Shown here: piece after piece, positions 20,205 through 29,377 of the stretch
Position numbering within the stretch: the first letter of the stretch is position 1
Layout of the letters: every line of letters starts with the position of its first letter
NCBI GenBank assembly: GCA_964409905.1
Contig: CAYPET010000004.1
Span: forward strand, 102,410-166,409
Origin: JAGNRR01 sp964409905
GTDB lineage: Bacteria > Bacteroidota > Bacteroidia > Chitinophagales > Chitinophagaceae
Length of the DNA: 64,000 bases
Direction: 5' to 3'
Notes under the pieces: model-generated
Database searches by the model: none
What the model was told of the DNA's origin: nothing
What the model saw: only the letters and a program-made list of their open reading frames with translations
Program-made: the position numbers and the translations under genes

Positions 20205-21275
20205 TTAGGCAGTGCCCAACTTTTTTAGCAAGCGCACATGACTCACAAAGGCTTGTCGCATAGTTGGAAAGGCATTGTATTGAATACCTAATTCTTCGCA
20301 TGTTTGCCGAACAATTTTACTTATGCTAGGGTAGTGTATATGTGATATACGAGGGAATAGGTGGTGCTCTACCTGAAAGTTAAGACCTCCCACATACCAT
20401 GAAATTAGTTTGTTGCGCATTGCAAAATTGGCTGTTGTAGCTACTTGGTGTTTGGCCCATTCGTTTTCAATTTTGTTGGTTTGCACATCGGCTAGTGGAA
20501 ATTCAATATCCTCCACCACATGCGCCAATTGAAACACTACTGCCAATGCCATGCCCATACAGGCATGCAGGCTTAAAAACCCAACCAAGGCTATTTGCCA
20601 TTTCATGAAGATAAATGGCAAGGCCACGAAGAGTAAAATATTTATCAATTTACCTGCTATCATTAATACGATCTCACGAGTAGCAATATTGCGTATGGGT
20701 GTTGTATTAATTTTTTTGTTGAAAAGCGTAATAAAATCATCAGCCAATAGCCAATTTAACGATATTAGCATATAGGCCGGAATACCATAGATATGCTGAT
20801 ATTTATGAAACCAAAGTCTTTTCTGGTGAGGACAAAAACGATACATCGGGTATTTGGCAATATCATCATCGATACCATCTATGTTAGTATAAGTGTGATG
20901 AATAATATTGTGCTTTATCTTCCAAAAGAAAGTGCCACCACCCATGACATCGCCACCCACGAAAGCAATGAAATTATTCAAGCGAGTATTATTGCTATAG
21001 CTACCATGTGCAGCATCGTGCATTACATTAAAACCAATGGAGGCCATTGTTAAACCCATAAACATAAAAACCGGAATTGCCCACCAAGAATTGGGTAAGA
21101 CGAAGAGCACAACTGCCAATGAGCCCAGCAAAACACTAAATAGTATAATTGTTTTGGAATATAACTGCCAATTGCCTCGCTCTGAGAGATTATTTGATTC
21201 AAAAAACTCTTTAACGCGGCTATCTAATAAATTTTTAAATGGTTTTACCTTATTGTTAAACTTAACCTGATGCAT
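20205..21275 (-). CDS. membrane fatty acid desaturase (acyl-CoA/lipid desaturase family)
   Basis: Integral-membrane di-iron enzyme that inserts a double bond into fatty acyl chains to tune membrane fluidity. The 356 residues contain the three histidine boxes of the family: HDAAHGS, HNIIHHTYTN and QVEHHLFP. The QxxHH third box is typical of the front-end/delta-5, delta-6 and linoleoyl-CoA-like group, but there is no fused cytochrome b5 domain. Two hydrophobic pairs flank the first box and the middle. The ATG at 21275 lies 12 bases after an exact -7 box; an in-frame TTG at 21290 is rejected because it overlaps the box. Regioselectivity cannot be told from sequence. Confidence 0.9.
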   Translation of the reverse strand: MHQVKFNNKVKPFKNLLDSRVKEFFESNNLSERGNWQLYSKTIILFSVLLGSLAVVLFVLPNSWWAIPVFMFMGLTMASIGFNVMHDAAHGSYSNNTRLNNFIAFVGGDVMGGGTFFWKIKHNIIHHTYTNIDGIDDDIAKYPMYRFCPHQKRLWFHKYQHIYGIPAYMLISLNWLLADDFITLFNKKINTTPIRNIATREIVLMIAGKLINILLFVALPFIFMKWQIALVGFLSLHACMGMALAVVFQLAHVVEDIEFPLADVQTNKIENEWAKHQVATTANFAMRNKLISWYVGGLNFQVEHHLFPRISHIHYPSISKIVRQTCEELGIQYNAFPTMRQAFVSHVRLLKKLGTA

Positions 21276-21287
21276 TTTGCAAAAACA

Positions 21288-21295
21288 CAAAGGTA
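21288..21295 (-). promoter_or_regulatory. -7 promoter box TACCTTTG before desaturase
   Basis: Exact TAnnTTTG match on the minus strand, 12 bases upstream of the desaturase ATG at 21275. Confidence 0.45.
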
Positions 21296-21333
21296 ATATT
21301 CGCTTTACTACAAAGAGTTGATATTTGTCATAT

Positions 21334-22260
21334 TTAGTTAATCAGCGCAGCCGCTCCCAGAATAGCAGCGCTGCTATTGGGAAGGGTTGATGGCACAATT
21401 TTTACCTTATTCTGATAAATCTTAAGCAAATTTTGCTCGAAATAGTGCCTTGTTGGTTTTAGTAAATAATCTCCTGATAATGCTAATCCACCAAAAAGGA
21501 TGATGAGTTTTGGAGAAGTAATGGCCACAGCATCAGCCAGGCATTGTCCTAATATTTTACCGGTATATTCAAAAATCTGCAAGGCTGTAGCATCTCCTTG
21601 TTGCGCAGCTAAATAAATTTTGTGGCTATTGATTACGGGCTCTGCCTCTAGCAAGGAACCTGTTTTACGTTCTTTTAAAAACTCCTCTGCAGTGCGCACA
21701 ATACCTGTGGCCGAAGTGTAGGCTTCCAGGCAGCCATTTCGACCACATCCACAAGGTCGGCCATCTCGCACAGCAATCACATGCCCCAATTCGCCTGCAA
21801 GTCCATCATGGCCATAAATTAATTGCCCATTGCAAACAAAACCACTACCTACACCGGTACCCAAAGTCACCATGATAAAATCGTCAACACCTTGTGCAGC
21901 ACCATATTTCATTGCACCCATGGCTGCGGCGTTGGCATCATTGGTTATGACCACCTGTTTATTGAAGACATGTGTTAATTTTTCGGCAAGGGGTAGCATT
22001 CCTTTCCAGGGCAAATTCGGGGCAAATTCTATTTGTCCGCTATGAATGTTTCCATTTGGTGCTCCAACACCTATTCCTACCAGTTTATTCAGTTCTGCTG
22101 AACTCAACCTTTTTTTAATATTAAAGGCAAGTGTATTAATGAAATCATCAAAATTTTCATGCCCCGTCGTAGGTATTTTACCATGCAATATAATGCTTGC
22201 ATTATCATCAATCAGACCCCATTCGGTGTTCGTTCCGCCAATGTCTATGCCTAGTTTCAT
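21334..22260 (-). CDS. ROK-family sugar kinase (glucokinase-like)
   Basis: Cytoplasmic ATP-dependent sugar kinase of 308 residues, most likely phosphorylating glucose or a related hexose. Seen: the N-terminal phosphate-binding motif GIDIGGTNTEWGL, the NDANAAAMG block with the catalytic Asp, the VTLGTGVGSGFV adenosine/phosphate loop, and the zinc-binding ROK signature GHVIAVRDGRPCGCGRNGC with His and three Cys. No helix-turn-helix precedes the kinase, so it is an enzyme and not a ROK repressor. The ATG at 22260 starts right at the conserved strand. It is followed, 58 bp on, by the desaturase in the same direction; no functional link is evident. Confidence 0.9.
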   Translation of the reverse strand: MKLGIDIGGTNTEWGLIDDNASIILHGKIPTTGHENFDDFINTLAFNIKKRLSSAELNKLVGIGVGAPNGNIHSGQIEFAPNLPWKGMLPLAEKLTHVFNKQVVITNDANAAAMGAMKYGAAQGVDDFIMVTLGTGVGSGFVCNGQLIYGHDGLAGELGHVIAVRDGRPCGCGRNGCLEAYTSATGIVRTAEEFLKERKTGSLLEAEPVINSHKIYLAAQQGDATALQIFEYTGKILGQCLADAVAITSPKLIILFGGLALSGDYLLKPTRHYFEQNLLKIYQNKVKIVPSTLPNSSAAILGAAALIN

Positions 22261-22718
22261 TTGTACTGTTTTTTGATTGTTTGTGATTCTGGAGTGCTTA
22301 ATATGTTTTTTTGCTGAAATGTCCTATATCCAAATAGCCAACATCGAATCCTAAATGTGTATTGGACTTCAGTAATTTTATTATACTCAGCCGGGTGGGG
22401 TTTAAGTATGAAACTGCTTCTAAATATCGTTTCCAAGATAGTTGCCACATGATTTTGAGTTTGCCTAGGACTAAGGATGCTAAGGTAATTAAGGAAGAGG
22501 ATAATATAGAAATGGCCTTTAAACAAAAAAAGTATTATCGCGTATCATTTAATTGTACAAGTCTTTTTGTTGTCATACTAAATGGTTTATTGGTCTAAAG
22601 GCTTTTTGATAAAGTTAACTGCTTTTATCAAGCAAGAATGCTGCGTATCTATCAAATCCGTTTATCCATTATTTTGTCCACTTATAATTTTTCTAAACAC
22701 GAGTTGCGATTGAAAAAT
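22261..22718. other. intergenic region without a supported gene
   Basis: About 460 bp between the divergent ROK kinase and the ABC transporter genes. Short open frames on both strands lack family features, signal sequences or plausible starts. An imperfect inverted repeat (TTGATAAAG at 22606-22614 and CTTTTATCAA at 22622-22631) is present; it lacks a T-run and is not a convincing terminator. I see no RNA gene or mobile-element remnant here. Confidence 0.5.
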
Positions 22719-22726
22719 TACATTTG
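22719..22726 (+). promoter_or_regulatory. -7 promoter box TACATTTG before ABC exporter genes
   Basis: Exact TAnnTTTG match, 16 bases upstream of the ATG at 22743. No TTG at the ideal -33 spacing. Confidence 0.45.
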
Positions 22727-22742
22727 AAAAGTAAAAAACGCC

Positions 22743-23660
22743 ATGTTACGTATACATCAGCTTGTAAAAAATTACTATCAACAAAAGGCCGTAGACCAGG
22801 TCAGCTTTGAAGTTCGGAAAGGGTCCATATTTGGATTGTTGGGTCCAAACGGAGCTGGTAAATCCAGTCTGCTACGAATGATTACAGGTATTACGCTGCC
22901 TGATGAGGGGGAAGTCTATTTTAATAATGAACTTTTTGATGCTGCAACACATATGCAGCAAATTGGCTATATGCCTGAGGAGCGTGGCTTATATAAAAAA
23001 ATGAAGGTGCGCGAACATTTGGTGTACCTTGGACAGTTAAAAGGGCTATCGAAAGTATTGGTGAATGAACATATTGATTATTGGTTTGAACGCTTAGATA
23101 TGCAGAGCTGGAGCAATAAAAAGGTAGAAGATTTGAGCAAAGGCATGTCTCAAAAATTACAATTTGTTGCAACTGTGCTGCATAAGCCGCAGTTATTAAT
23201 TCTGGATGAACCCTTTAGTGGGCTGGACCCTGTAAACGCCAAAATAATAAAAGACGAAATCTTTCATTTGGCAGAAAGTGGCACCACCATTATTTTTTCT
23301 ACCCATCGAATGGAACAAGTAGAAGAGGTGTGCGAGGATATCGTATTGCTTGATAATGGTCGGTTGATATTAGAAGGCAGTGTACACGAAATAAAACAGC
23401 AGTTCAAAAAAAATCAATTTGCACTGGCCACTACCAATGAAGTGTTGGATTTGCCATTTGAGGTAGTATCACACGAGCAAAATATGTACATCCTGCAATT
23501 GAACGAAGGACAACATAGTAGAGACATTTTGAGTTTTATGCTTAAACATCAGCTCGAGGTTTTGCATTTTTCAGAGGTTTTACCCAGCCTAAACCAAATT
23601 TTCATCTCCTTAGTTAAAAATTCAGCAGCAAGACAATTTCAAACAACAAAAGCATCATGA
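22743..23660 (+). CDS. ABC transporter ATP-binding protein (NatA-like)
   Basis: ATPase subunit, 305 residues, of an ABC-2 type exporter. All nucleotide-binding motifs are present: Walker A GPNGAGKSS near residue 38, a Q-loop in IGYMPEERGL, the signature LSKGMSQKLQF, Walker B LLILDEPFSGLDP, and the switch histidine in FSTHRM. The C-terminal extension of about 80 residues is typical of NatA/YhaQ-type proteins. The stop overlaps the permease start by 4 bp, so the two are translationally coupled and form one exporter. Na+ efflux is the textbook role for NatA; the real substrate is unknown. Confidence 0.93.
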   Translation: MLRIHQLVKNYYQQKAVDQVSFEVRKGSIFGLLGPNGAGKSSLLRMITGITLPDEGEVYFNNELFDAATHMQQIGYMPEERGLYKKMKVREHLVYLGQLKGLSKVLVNEHIDYWFERLDMQSWSNKKVEDLSKGMSQKLQFVATVLHKPQLLILDEPFSGLDPVNAKIIKDEIFHLAESGTTIIFSTHRMEQVEEVCEDIVLLDNGRLILEGSVHEIKQQFKKNQFALATTNEVLDLPFEVVSHEQNMYILQLNEGQHSRDILSFMLKHQLEVLHFSEVLPSLNQIFISLVKNSAARQFQTTKAS

Positions 23661-24961
23661 ATAAAATACCGGTCATCATACGAAGAGAATATCTAAGTCG
23701 GGTAAAAAAGAAAAGTTTTCTGATAACCACGATATTGCTCCCGCTTGGCCTTTTTTTATTGGTGGCCTTGGTGGCGTTTGTTACCATAAGTAGTAAAAGC
23801 GATACTACAATTGGTGTGATTGATGAAAGCAAATCCTATTTCGGCGAGATGCGCCAAAATGCAAGCTCTTTCTCCTTAAAAGAGGTTTCACTAAATGATG
23901 ATGAAAGCATAGAAGCCTTAGCTGCTCGCACAGGTTGTGATATTGTTTTTCAAATATTTTCTTCGCAGGTACCTAATATTGATAGTGTAAAGGCTATGAG
24001 TGCAAGTTCTATTAGCCTTAGTGCGCAGGAGTTTTTGAATGATGAAATACAAACAATTTATCGGAAAAAGCTTTTGAGCGAAGCGGGCATAGACAAGGTG
24101 TTGGTTGATAGTCTTGAAAATGCTAACGTGCCTTTTATTAGCAAATCGTTTGAAGAAAAAGAAACCAATACCGGCACAGCTGTTGCGCTGGGTTATGGTA
24201 TGGGTTTTTTGATGTACATGGTGATATTTATTTATGGAGTGGGTGTAATGCGTGGTGTGATGGAAGAAAAGACTAATCGCATAGCCGAGGTTATCATAAG
24301 CTCGGTACGCCCGTTTGAATTGATGATGGGAAAAATTATTGGCATAGGTCTGGTTGGGCTTACACAATTTTTAATCTGGGGTATATTGTTGTTTGTATTA
24401 CAAACAGTGTTGGGTATTGTTCTAATGCCGGCAATGGCTGGTGGAATGCAAGACGCAATAGCCTCTAACCCTGAACTGGGACAAATAGCTGCTGAAGAAA
24501 ATGTAGCCAGTGAATTACTTAACCAAATAGCAAGTCAGAATTGGTTGCTTATAATACCAACCTTTTTTCTTTACTTCATTGGTGGATATTTTTTATATGC
24601 TGCTTTGTTTGCGGCAGTGGGCAGTTTAGTAAATGAAGATCCGCAAGATGCTCAGCAAATGACGTTGCCTGTCACCTTACCAATTATTTTGGCATTTATC
24701 ATTTTGGCTTCTTCTTTAGATGATCCGAATAGCAGTCTTGCAGTTTTTGGTAGCATCTTTCCGCTTACCTCGCCAATTGTGATGCTGGGCAGATTACCAT
24801 ATGATCCGCCAGTGTGGCAAATTTTACTGTCTATAATCCTTTTAATAGCGAGTTTTATTTTTACCACATGGGTTAGCGCCAAAATTTATCGTATAGGAAT
24901 ATTGTTGTACGGAAAGAAAGTAGGGTGGAAGGAAGTATTTAAATGGCTCAAAAAAGCCTAG
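23657..24961 (+). CDS. ABC-2 type permease (NatB-like)
   Basis: Membrane subunit of 434 residues partnering the preceding ATPase. The architecture is typical of the ABC-2/NatB family: one N-terminal transmembrane helix (about residues 22-44, LITTILLPLGLFLLVALVAFV), an extracytoplasmic domain of about 130 residues, then five or so transmembrane helices. The helix following the first re-entry carries the conserved MRGVMEEKTNRIAEVIISS motif. It overlaps the ATPase gene by ATGA. Its 3' end overlaps the convergent Wzz-like gene by 4 bp. Substrate unknown. Confidence 0.92.
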   Translation: MNKIPVIIRREYLSRVKKKSFLITTILLPLGLFLLVALVAFVTISSKSDTTIGVIDESKSYFGEMRQNASSFSLKEVSLNDDESIEALAARTGCDIVFQIFSSQVPNIDSVKAMSASSISLSAQEFLNDEIQTIYRKKLLSEAGIDKVLVDSLENANVPFISKSFEEKETNTGTAVALGYGMGFLMYMVIFIYGVGVMRGVMEEKTNRIAEVIISSVRPFELMMGKIIGIGLVGLTQFLIWGILLFVLQTVLGIVLMPAMAGGMQDAIASNPELGQIAAEENVASELLNQIASQNWLLIIPTFFLYFIGGYFLYAALFAAVGSLVNEDPQDAQQMTLPVTLPIILAFIILASSLDDPNSSLAVFGSIFPLTSPIVMLGRLPYDPPVWQILLSIILLIASFIFTTWVSAKIYRIGILLYGKKVGWKEVFKWLKKA

Positions 24962-25947
24962 GCTTTTTTGAGTTCTTCAATAATAATTTCAAGAAATACC
25001 TTTCGACTAAACCAAAGGCATAATAATATAAAACTTACTAAAAAGACAATGACGGCCACTGGTTTCCAACTCTTTTTTTCGATGTCGTAAGGTTCGCCGG
25101 GATAATCTAAAATTTGAAAAATTGGACTCTCTGATAAAAGTTTAAATCGAGCATTTTGCAGTGCATTGAGCGTGGTAGAATATACGGCTTGTATTTCTTG
25201 TTGTTTTCTTCTGAGTTTGATTTGTGGCAAACCAACATAAGCTTTGGATGCAAATTCGCTGCGGTCAATCAAGCCGGCTATAGCACGCTCCACGTTATCA
25301 AGCTCAATACTAAGTGAATCGCGCATAGTTTGAATCCGATTGAGGTCACTACGTGGCTTTTCTGTAACAAAGTCAATATAAAATTCGGATAAGGCTGTAA
25401 GGAATCTGTCATTCAGCTCTCTTGCTAATTCTTTATCATAGGCTTTCACTTTCACGGTTGTGTAGCCGTTTTCAGCATCCTCCACCTGTATACGGCCCAG
25501 CAAGATGCCTCTTGCTGTAATGAGATTAGACATGGAGTCTTTTTTGTTTTTAGTTAATTCCACTTTCTTTTGTCGCCAACCTAATTCGCTATTGTGGTCA
25601 TCGACTATCCATTTAAACAGTTTGTCATATTTTTTATTGTCAGGGTTGCTGTTCACCACTTTAAATGATAATCTTTTACTAGTGATTAATTCCTTGATGT
25701 CAAACACTTGTGCATCACCTTCGCCTTCAATACCAAATTGCTGTTGCAGCATACTAATTGGGCTGGAAGACCCTCTGGCATAATTAGCTGATAAGGGAAA
25801 TATGGTTGAGCTTGCTGTATACCATGTGGGTTTTTGAGCTATGTAGAATGCCGCCAGGGCTGAGAAAATTACCGAGCCAACCAAAATTATCGGCAGCCTT
25901 TTTATGGTGATTTGCTTAACTCGCAGTATTAAATCTAGTACATTCAC
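24958..25947 (-). CDS. Wzz-like chain-length determinant / polysaccharide co-polymerase
   Basis: Inner-membrane protein of about 329 residues that helps set polysaccharide chain length or couples polymerisation to export. Seen: an N-terminal transmembrane helix (LPIILVGSVIFSALAAFYIA), a long periplasmic helical region, and a C-terminal transmembrane helix (PVAVIVFLVSFILLCLWF) preceded by a Pro-rich turn. There is no fused tyrosine-kinase domain, so it resembles Wzz rather than a full Wzc. The GTG at 25947 is preferred because it follows the stop of the upstream Wza-like gene by 7 bases. The open frame extends further to a TTG at 25992, inside that gene. It sits in a minus-strand cluster with Wza-like export and nucleotidyltransferase genes. 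Confidence 0.78.
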   Translation of the reverse strand: MNVLDLILRVKQITIKRLPIILVGSVIFSALAAFYIAQKPTWYTASSTIFPLSANYARGSSSPISMLQQQFGIEGEGDAQVFDIKELITSKRLSFKVVNSNPDNKKYDKLFKWIVDDHNSELGWRQKKVELTKNKKDSMSNLITARGILLGRIQVEDAENGYTTVKVKAYDKELARELNDRFLTALSEFYIDFVTEKPRSDLNRIQTMRDSLSIELDNVERAIAGLIDRSEFASKAYVGLPQIKLRRKQQEIQAVYSTTLNALQNARFKLLSESPIFQILDYPGEPYDIEKKSWKPVAVIVFLVSFILLCLWFSRKVFLEIIIEELKKA

Positions 25948-25954
25948 TATGCTA

Positions 25955-28363
25955 TTATTTAGAATTTTGAAGCAGTAAGTAAACCGAAACAATTGACGTT
26001 AAAGAACCCAATGCGTATTGAAATCCTGAGGCAAAATCAACTTTGCGTGGCTCAGGACGCACGGGCACTGCAATCAAACTACCTGGTTTAACTTTTGGGT
26101 AGAACTTAAAGAATAAGAAACTTTTTGTCTTTTTGACGGTACCGTTTTGGTAGGTAACGGTTATTTTTTTACGCCAAGGCCTATGACCAAATCCCCCTGC
26201 ATTGTTCACGTAGTCCTGAACTTGTTGCATTGAAGGCATATATTTCAAATTTACTTGACGTTGCACATTACCGCGGATACTTACTATTTCCATTTTTTTG
26301 GGAACAAAAATGGTATCATTCTCTTCCAAGATGAGGTCTGCCGCCCCGCCTGTATTATTTAATGCTGTTTTTAAATTGATTACAATCGGGCCAATTTCTT
26401 GCCGTATTAGTTGAGCACCTTCAGCATAGGCTTGTTCTTTTAAACCTCCGGAACGTTTTACTAAAGAAGATAAACGTTCTTTCTCGCTCAAAATTGAGTA
26501 TGGGCCGGGATAGTCAACTTCACCTGCAAGATATACTTCTCTTTGTTTTATGACATCTTTCTTTTGACGCACGTAAACAATATCGAAGGGTTTGATTTGA
26601 ATATTTTCTGAAAGCTGATCTATCTCGAGATTTGGAGATATGGAAACAGTTTGCACAGATGGCAGACTACCCGAGATGGAATACCGTGTAATGGTATCTG
26701 TTACATTCGATATTTCTATTCTACCATTTTCTGCGCTTAACTGCAGGCCTCCAGCCAGTAGGATAATATCTTTTAATCGCAAATTGGGTTTGTATTGAAT
26801 CGTTCCTGGGTTGCCAACTAAGCCCTTGACCTCAATGGTAAATGCTTTATCGAAAACGTTTTCAGACAGAATGCGGATTTGATCACCATTTTCCAGGTAA
26901 ATATTACTCGCCGAAGAATCATTATCAATTTCGTACAAGTCAAATTTCAGCACACGAGAATCATTTATGCTTACTCCATTTCGCATGACAAAGGCACGGG
27001 CTTTGTAAGCATTTGAATTTAGTCCGCCGGCTTTTTTTATGATATCAAATAATTTTTCTCCTTCAGCAATTTGATATTGATCCGGGTAAGCCACAGCACC
27101 TTCAATTTGCACAACGTTTGTGACGCCTTTATTAATTGGGTTGGTGGTAACCACATCGCCGTCTTTGAGAATGTAATCCCCTTCTACCAACAAATTTTTG
27201 CCATCAATATCTATATATTGTTCTTTCTCGTTAAAAATAGTTTTAATTCGAATTAGTGATTTTCTGGCATCAAATGAGAGCCCGCCTGCCAAATCAATCA
27301 AATCATTGAGGCCTTCATATTTCTTTAGTTGGTAACGCATAGGGCGTTTAAATGCACCTTTGGCTTGTGCTATTTTTTCGTATAAACCTACCGTGATATA
27401 ATCATTATCCTCAAGATAAATCTCTCGGCCGGTACTGCCTTTTTTAATGTATTCGTAAATATCAATACGTTCAATGACCACTCCATTTCGGCGTATTTGG
27501 ATATCACGCATATTGCCCAATGGGTTTAACCCCCCGACTAATTGGAGGGCATTGAGTGGGGTGTTTAACGCTGATAAGGTAATCATACCGGGTCGTTTTA
27601 CCTCGCCGTATACATACACACGGATTGTACGAACCTTTTCCAGTCCAATATCCACTTTTGACCCTGGTGGCAATACTGCACTAAATCGAGACCTGATGAC
27701 ATCCCGCGCTGACTGAAAACTCAGACCCTGCAAGAAGATTTTGCCTATTCGATTTGGAAAAATAGAACCATCATTTGCAATGGTGAATGAATTTTGATAT
27801 TCTGAAGCACCCCAAACTGACACTACCAACTCGTCACCAATACCTAAGCGATAATCATTCGGTACAGTTGTAATACGATTTGGACCTGTATTTAATCCAG
27901 AAGTCAAAAAGTTAGCACCATAAAGCATTTCTTCTGGATCAATACCAACGGTTGCGTTCAAGTCTTCTTTGTCAAAACCTTTGAGCTCGCTTTCTTTATC
28001 CAAGCCCAAATATTTGAGATACTCCGGGTCATCTTTATATCGTTCTCTAAGTTCTTCCGGAGATTTGTTTTTATCTGTCAGATTCCGATCTCTAAAATCT
28101 AGGATTTGTTTTTCTTTTTCTTCAGTTGTCAGATTTTTTGGATTGTTTTTTGAGTTGTTGTTTTTGTTATCATTTGCATCATTTTCAAAAATATTTCGGT
28201 TATTATCTCTGACAAATGGGGTTACCTCATCCCGATAAGGATTTTTAAAATAAGGAGATGCCTGATTACTATTATTATTACCGTCATTATTGCCAGTATT
28301 AGATTGCGCCCACGTACTGTAAAAGCCAAGTGCCAATAATGAAAACAGAAGAATCTTTTTCAT
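25955..28363 (-). CDS. Wza-like polysaccharide export outer-membrane protein with multiple SLBB domains
   Basis: Large periplasmic/outer-membrane exporter component, 802 residues. The ATG at 28363 starts a signal peptide (MKKILLFSLLALGFYSTWAQ), followed by an Asn-rich low-complexity stretch (to about residue 70). Then comes the polysaccharide export domain (YRLGIGDELVVSVWG...GSIFPNRIG) and about five SLBB beta-grasp units with phrases such as VYVYGEVKRPGMITL, VEVKGLVGNPGTIQYKP and VYLAGEVDYPGPYSI. The C-terminal hydrophobic segment (residues about 775-795) may anchor it. Such long multi-SLBB forms are standard in Bacteroidota. The Wzz-like gene follows directly, forming the trans-envelope pair. 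Confidence 0.92.
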   Translation of the reverse strand: MKKILLFSLLALGFYSTWAQSNTGNNDGNNNSNQASPYFKNPYRDEVTPFVRDNNRNIFENDANDNKNNNSKNNPKNLTTEEKEKQILDFRDRNLTDKNKSPEELRERYKDDPEYLKYLGLDKESELKGFDKEDLNATVGIDPEEMLYGANFLTSGLNTGPNRITTVPNDYRLGIGDELVVSVWGASEYQNSFTIANDGSIFPNRIGKIFLQGLSFQSARDVIRSRFSAVLPPGSKVDIGLEKVRTIRVYVYGEVKRPGMITLSALNTPLNALQLVGGLNPLGNMRDIQIRRNGVVIERIDIYEYIKKGSTGREIYLEDNDYITVGLYEKIAQAKGAFKRPMRYQLKKYEGLNDLIDLAGGLSFDARKSLIRIKTIFNEKEQYIDIDGKNLLVEGDYILKDGDVVTTNPINKGVTNVVQIEGAVAYPDQYQIAEGEKLFDIIKKAGGLNSNAYKARAFVMRNGVSINDSRVLKFDLYEIDNDSSASNIYLENGDQIRILSENVFDKAFTIEVKGLVGNPGTIQYKPNLRLKDIILLAGGLQLSAENGRIEISNVTDTITRYSISGSLPSVQTVSISPNLEIDQLSENIQIKPFDIVYVRQKKDVIKQREVYLAGEVDYPGPYSILSEKERLSSLVKRSGGLKEQAYAEGAQLIRQEIGPIVINLKTALNNTGGAADLILEENDTIFVPKKMEIVSIRGNVQRQVNLKYMPSMQQVQDYVNNAGGFGHRPWRKKITVTYQNGTVKKTKSFLFFKFYPKVKPGSLIAVPVRPEPRKVDFASGFQYALGSLTSIVSVYLLLQNSK

Positions 28364-28378
28364 ACAAAACATTAGCCC

Positions 28379-28386
28379 CAAATTTA
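28379..28386 (-). promoter_or_regulatory. possible internal -7 box TAAATTTG before wza-like gene
   Basis: Exact TAnnTTTG match ending 15 bases before the ATG at 28363. It overlaps the stop region of the upstream gene, so it may be chance; it could give an internal transcript within the cluster. Confidence 0.3.
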
Positions 28387-29376
28387 GCTTTTTAGTTTTG
28401 CTAATTCAAATAAACTTCTTAACGACTGCTTAAACTCAATCATCGTATTTTCAACCACTTCTGCAGCGGGAATAATATTATTTATACGGCCTGATACTTG
28501 TCCTATTTCTAATTCGCCCGAATCTAGGTCACCTTCAAACATGCCTTTTTTTGCACGACCGCGCCCCAAAATCGTTTGCAACTCGTCTTTAGAAGCACAT
28601 GCGAGTTCTGCTTGTTTTACTGATTCATAAAACGGATTGTGTAATAATCTCACTGGAGTAAGTTGCTTTAGCACTAATTCTGTTTCGCCTTCTTGACTAG
28701 CTACTACTTTTTCTTTAAAATTGAGATGGGAGGATGCTTCCGGTGTGCACACAAAGCGTGATCCCATTTGCACTCCGTCAGCCCCGAGTATCATGGCAGC
28801 CAGCATGGATTTGCCGTCTGCTATACCCCCGGCAGCCAATAATGGAATGTCGAGTTTTTCTTTAACCGCGGGGATGAGGCAAAGTGTGGTTGTCTCTTCG
28901 CGACCATTGTGCCCTCCTGCTTCGAAACCTTCAGCAACTACGGCATCTACACCGGCCTCTTGACTTTTGAGGGCAAATTTTGTACTAGACACAACATGTA
29001 CAACGGTAATACCGGCATCTTTCAACGTTTTTGTCCAAGTCTTTGGGTTGCCTGCTGATGTAAATACAATAGGTACTTTGTGATGAATGATGTGTTGGAT
29101 GTGTTTGTCAATATCGGGATACAACAGTGGCAAATTCACTCCAAAAGGTTTTTGAGTTGCCTGCTTGCAGTTTATGATATGTTGTTCTAGTACATCGGGA
29201 TACATACTGCCTGCGCCAAGAAGCCCTAAACCGCCTGCATTTGAGACGGCTGCAGCCAGCCTCCACCCAGAGGCCCAAATCATGCCGGCTTGTATCAGCG
29301 GATATTGAATGCCAAATAGTTTTGTAATGCGGTTTTCAATATCTCCGCTTGAGTTCAAAACGCCAAATTGTTCCAT
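28384..29376 (-). CDS. nitronate monooxygenase / 2-nitropropane dioxygenase family flavoprotein
   Basis: FMN-dependent TIM-barrel enzyme of 330 residues. Seen: the N-terminal PLIQAGMIWASG strand, the glycine-rich SNAGGLGLLGAGSM, the flavin-binding AEGFEAGGHNG with the conserved catalytic-region His, and LLAAGGIADGKS plus GADGVQMGSRF in the last barrel repeats. The family oxidises alkyl nitronates; some members act as FabK enoyl-ACP reductases, and sequence alone does not decide. It is 1 bp from the upstream nucleotidyltransferase gene and 20 bp from the downstream wza-like gene, so probably cotranscribed, though no role in polysaccharide export is known. Confidence 0.88.
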   Translation of the reverse strand: MEQFGVLNSSGDIENRITKLFGIQYPLIQAGMIWASGWRLAAAVSNAGGLGLLGAGSMYPDVLEQHIINCKQATQKPFGVNLPLLYPDIDKHIQHIIHHKVPIVFTSAGNPKTWTKTLKDAGITVVHVVSSTKFALKSQEAGVDAVVAEGFEAGGHNGREETTTLCLIPAVKEKLDIPLLAAGGIADGKSMLAAMILGADGVQMGSRFVCTPEASSHLNFKEKVVASQEGETELVLKQLTPVRLLHNPFYESVKQAELACASKDELQTILGRGRAKKGMFEGDLDSGELEIGQVSGRINNIIPAAEVVENTMIEFKQSLRSLFELAKLKS

Positions 29377-29377
29377 A

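Noticed and set aside
22257..22598. Small frames of 78-89 codons in the largest intergenic region
   Set aside because: No recognisable domain, signal or promoter; they overlap each other on opposite strands.
23918..24367. 149-residue minus-strand frame inside the ABC permease gene
   Set aside because: His/Tyr/Asn-rich antisense shadow of a well-supported membrane protein.
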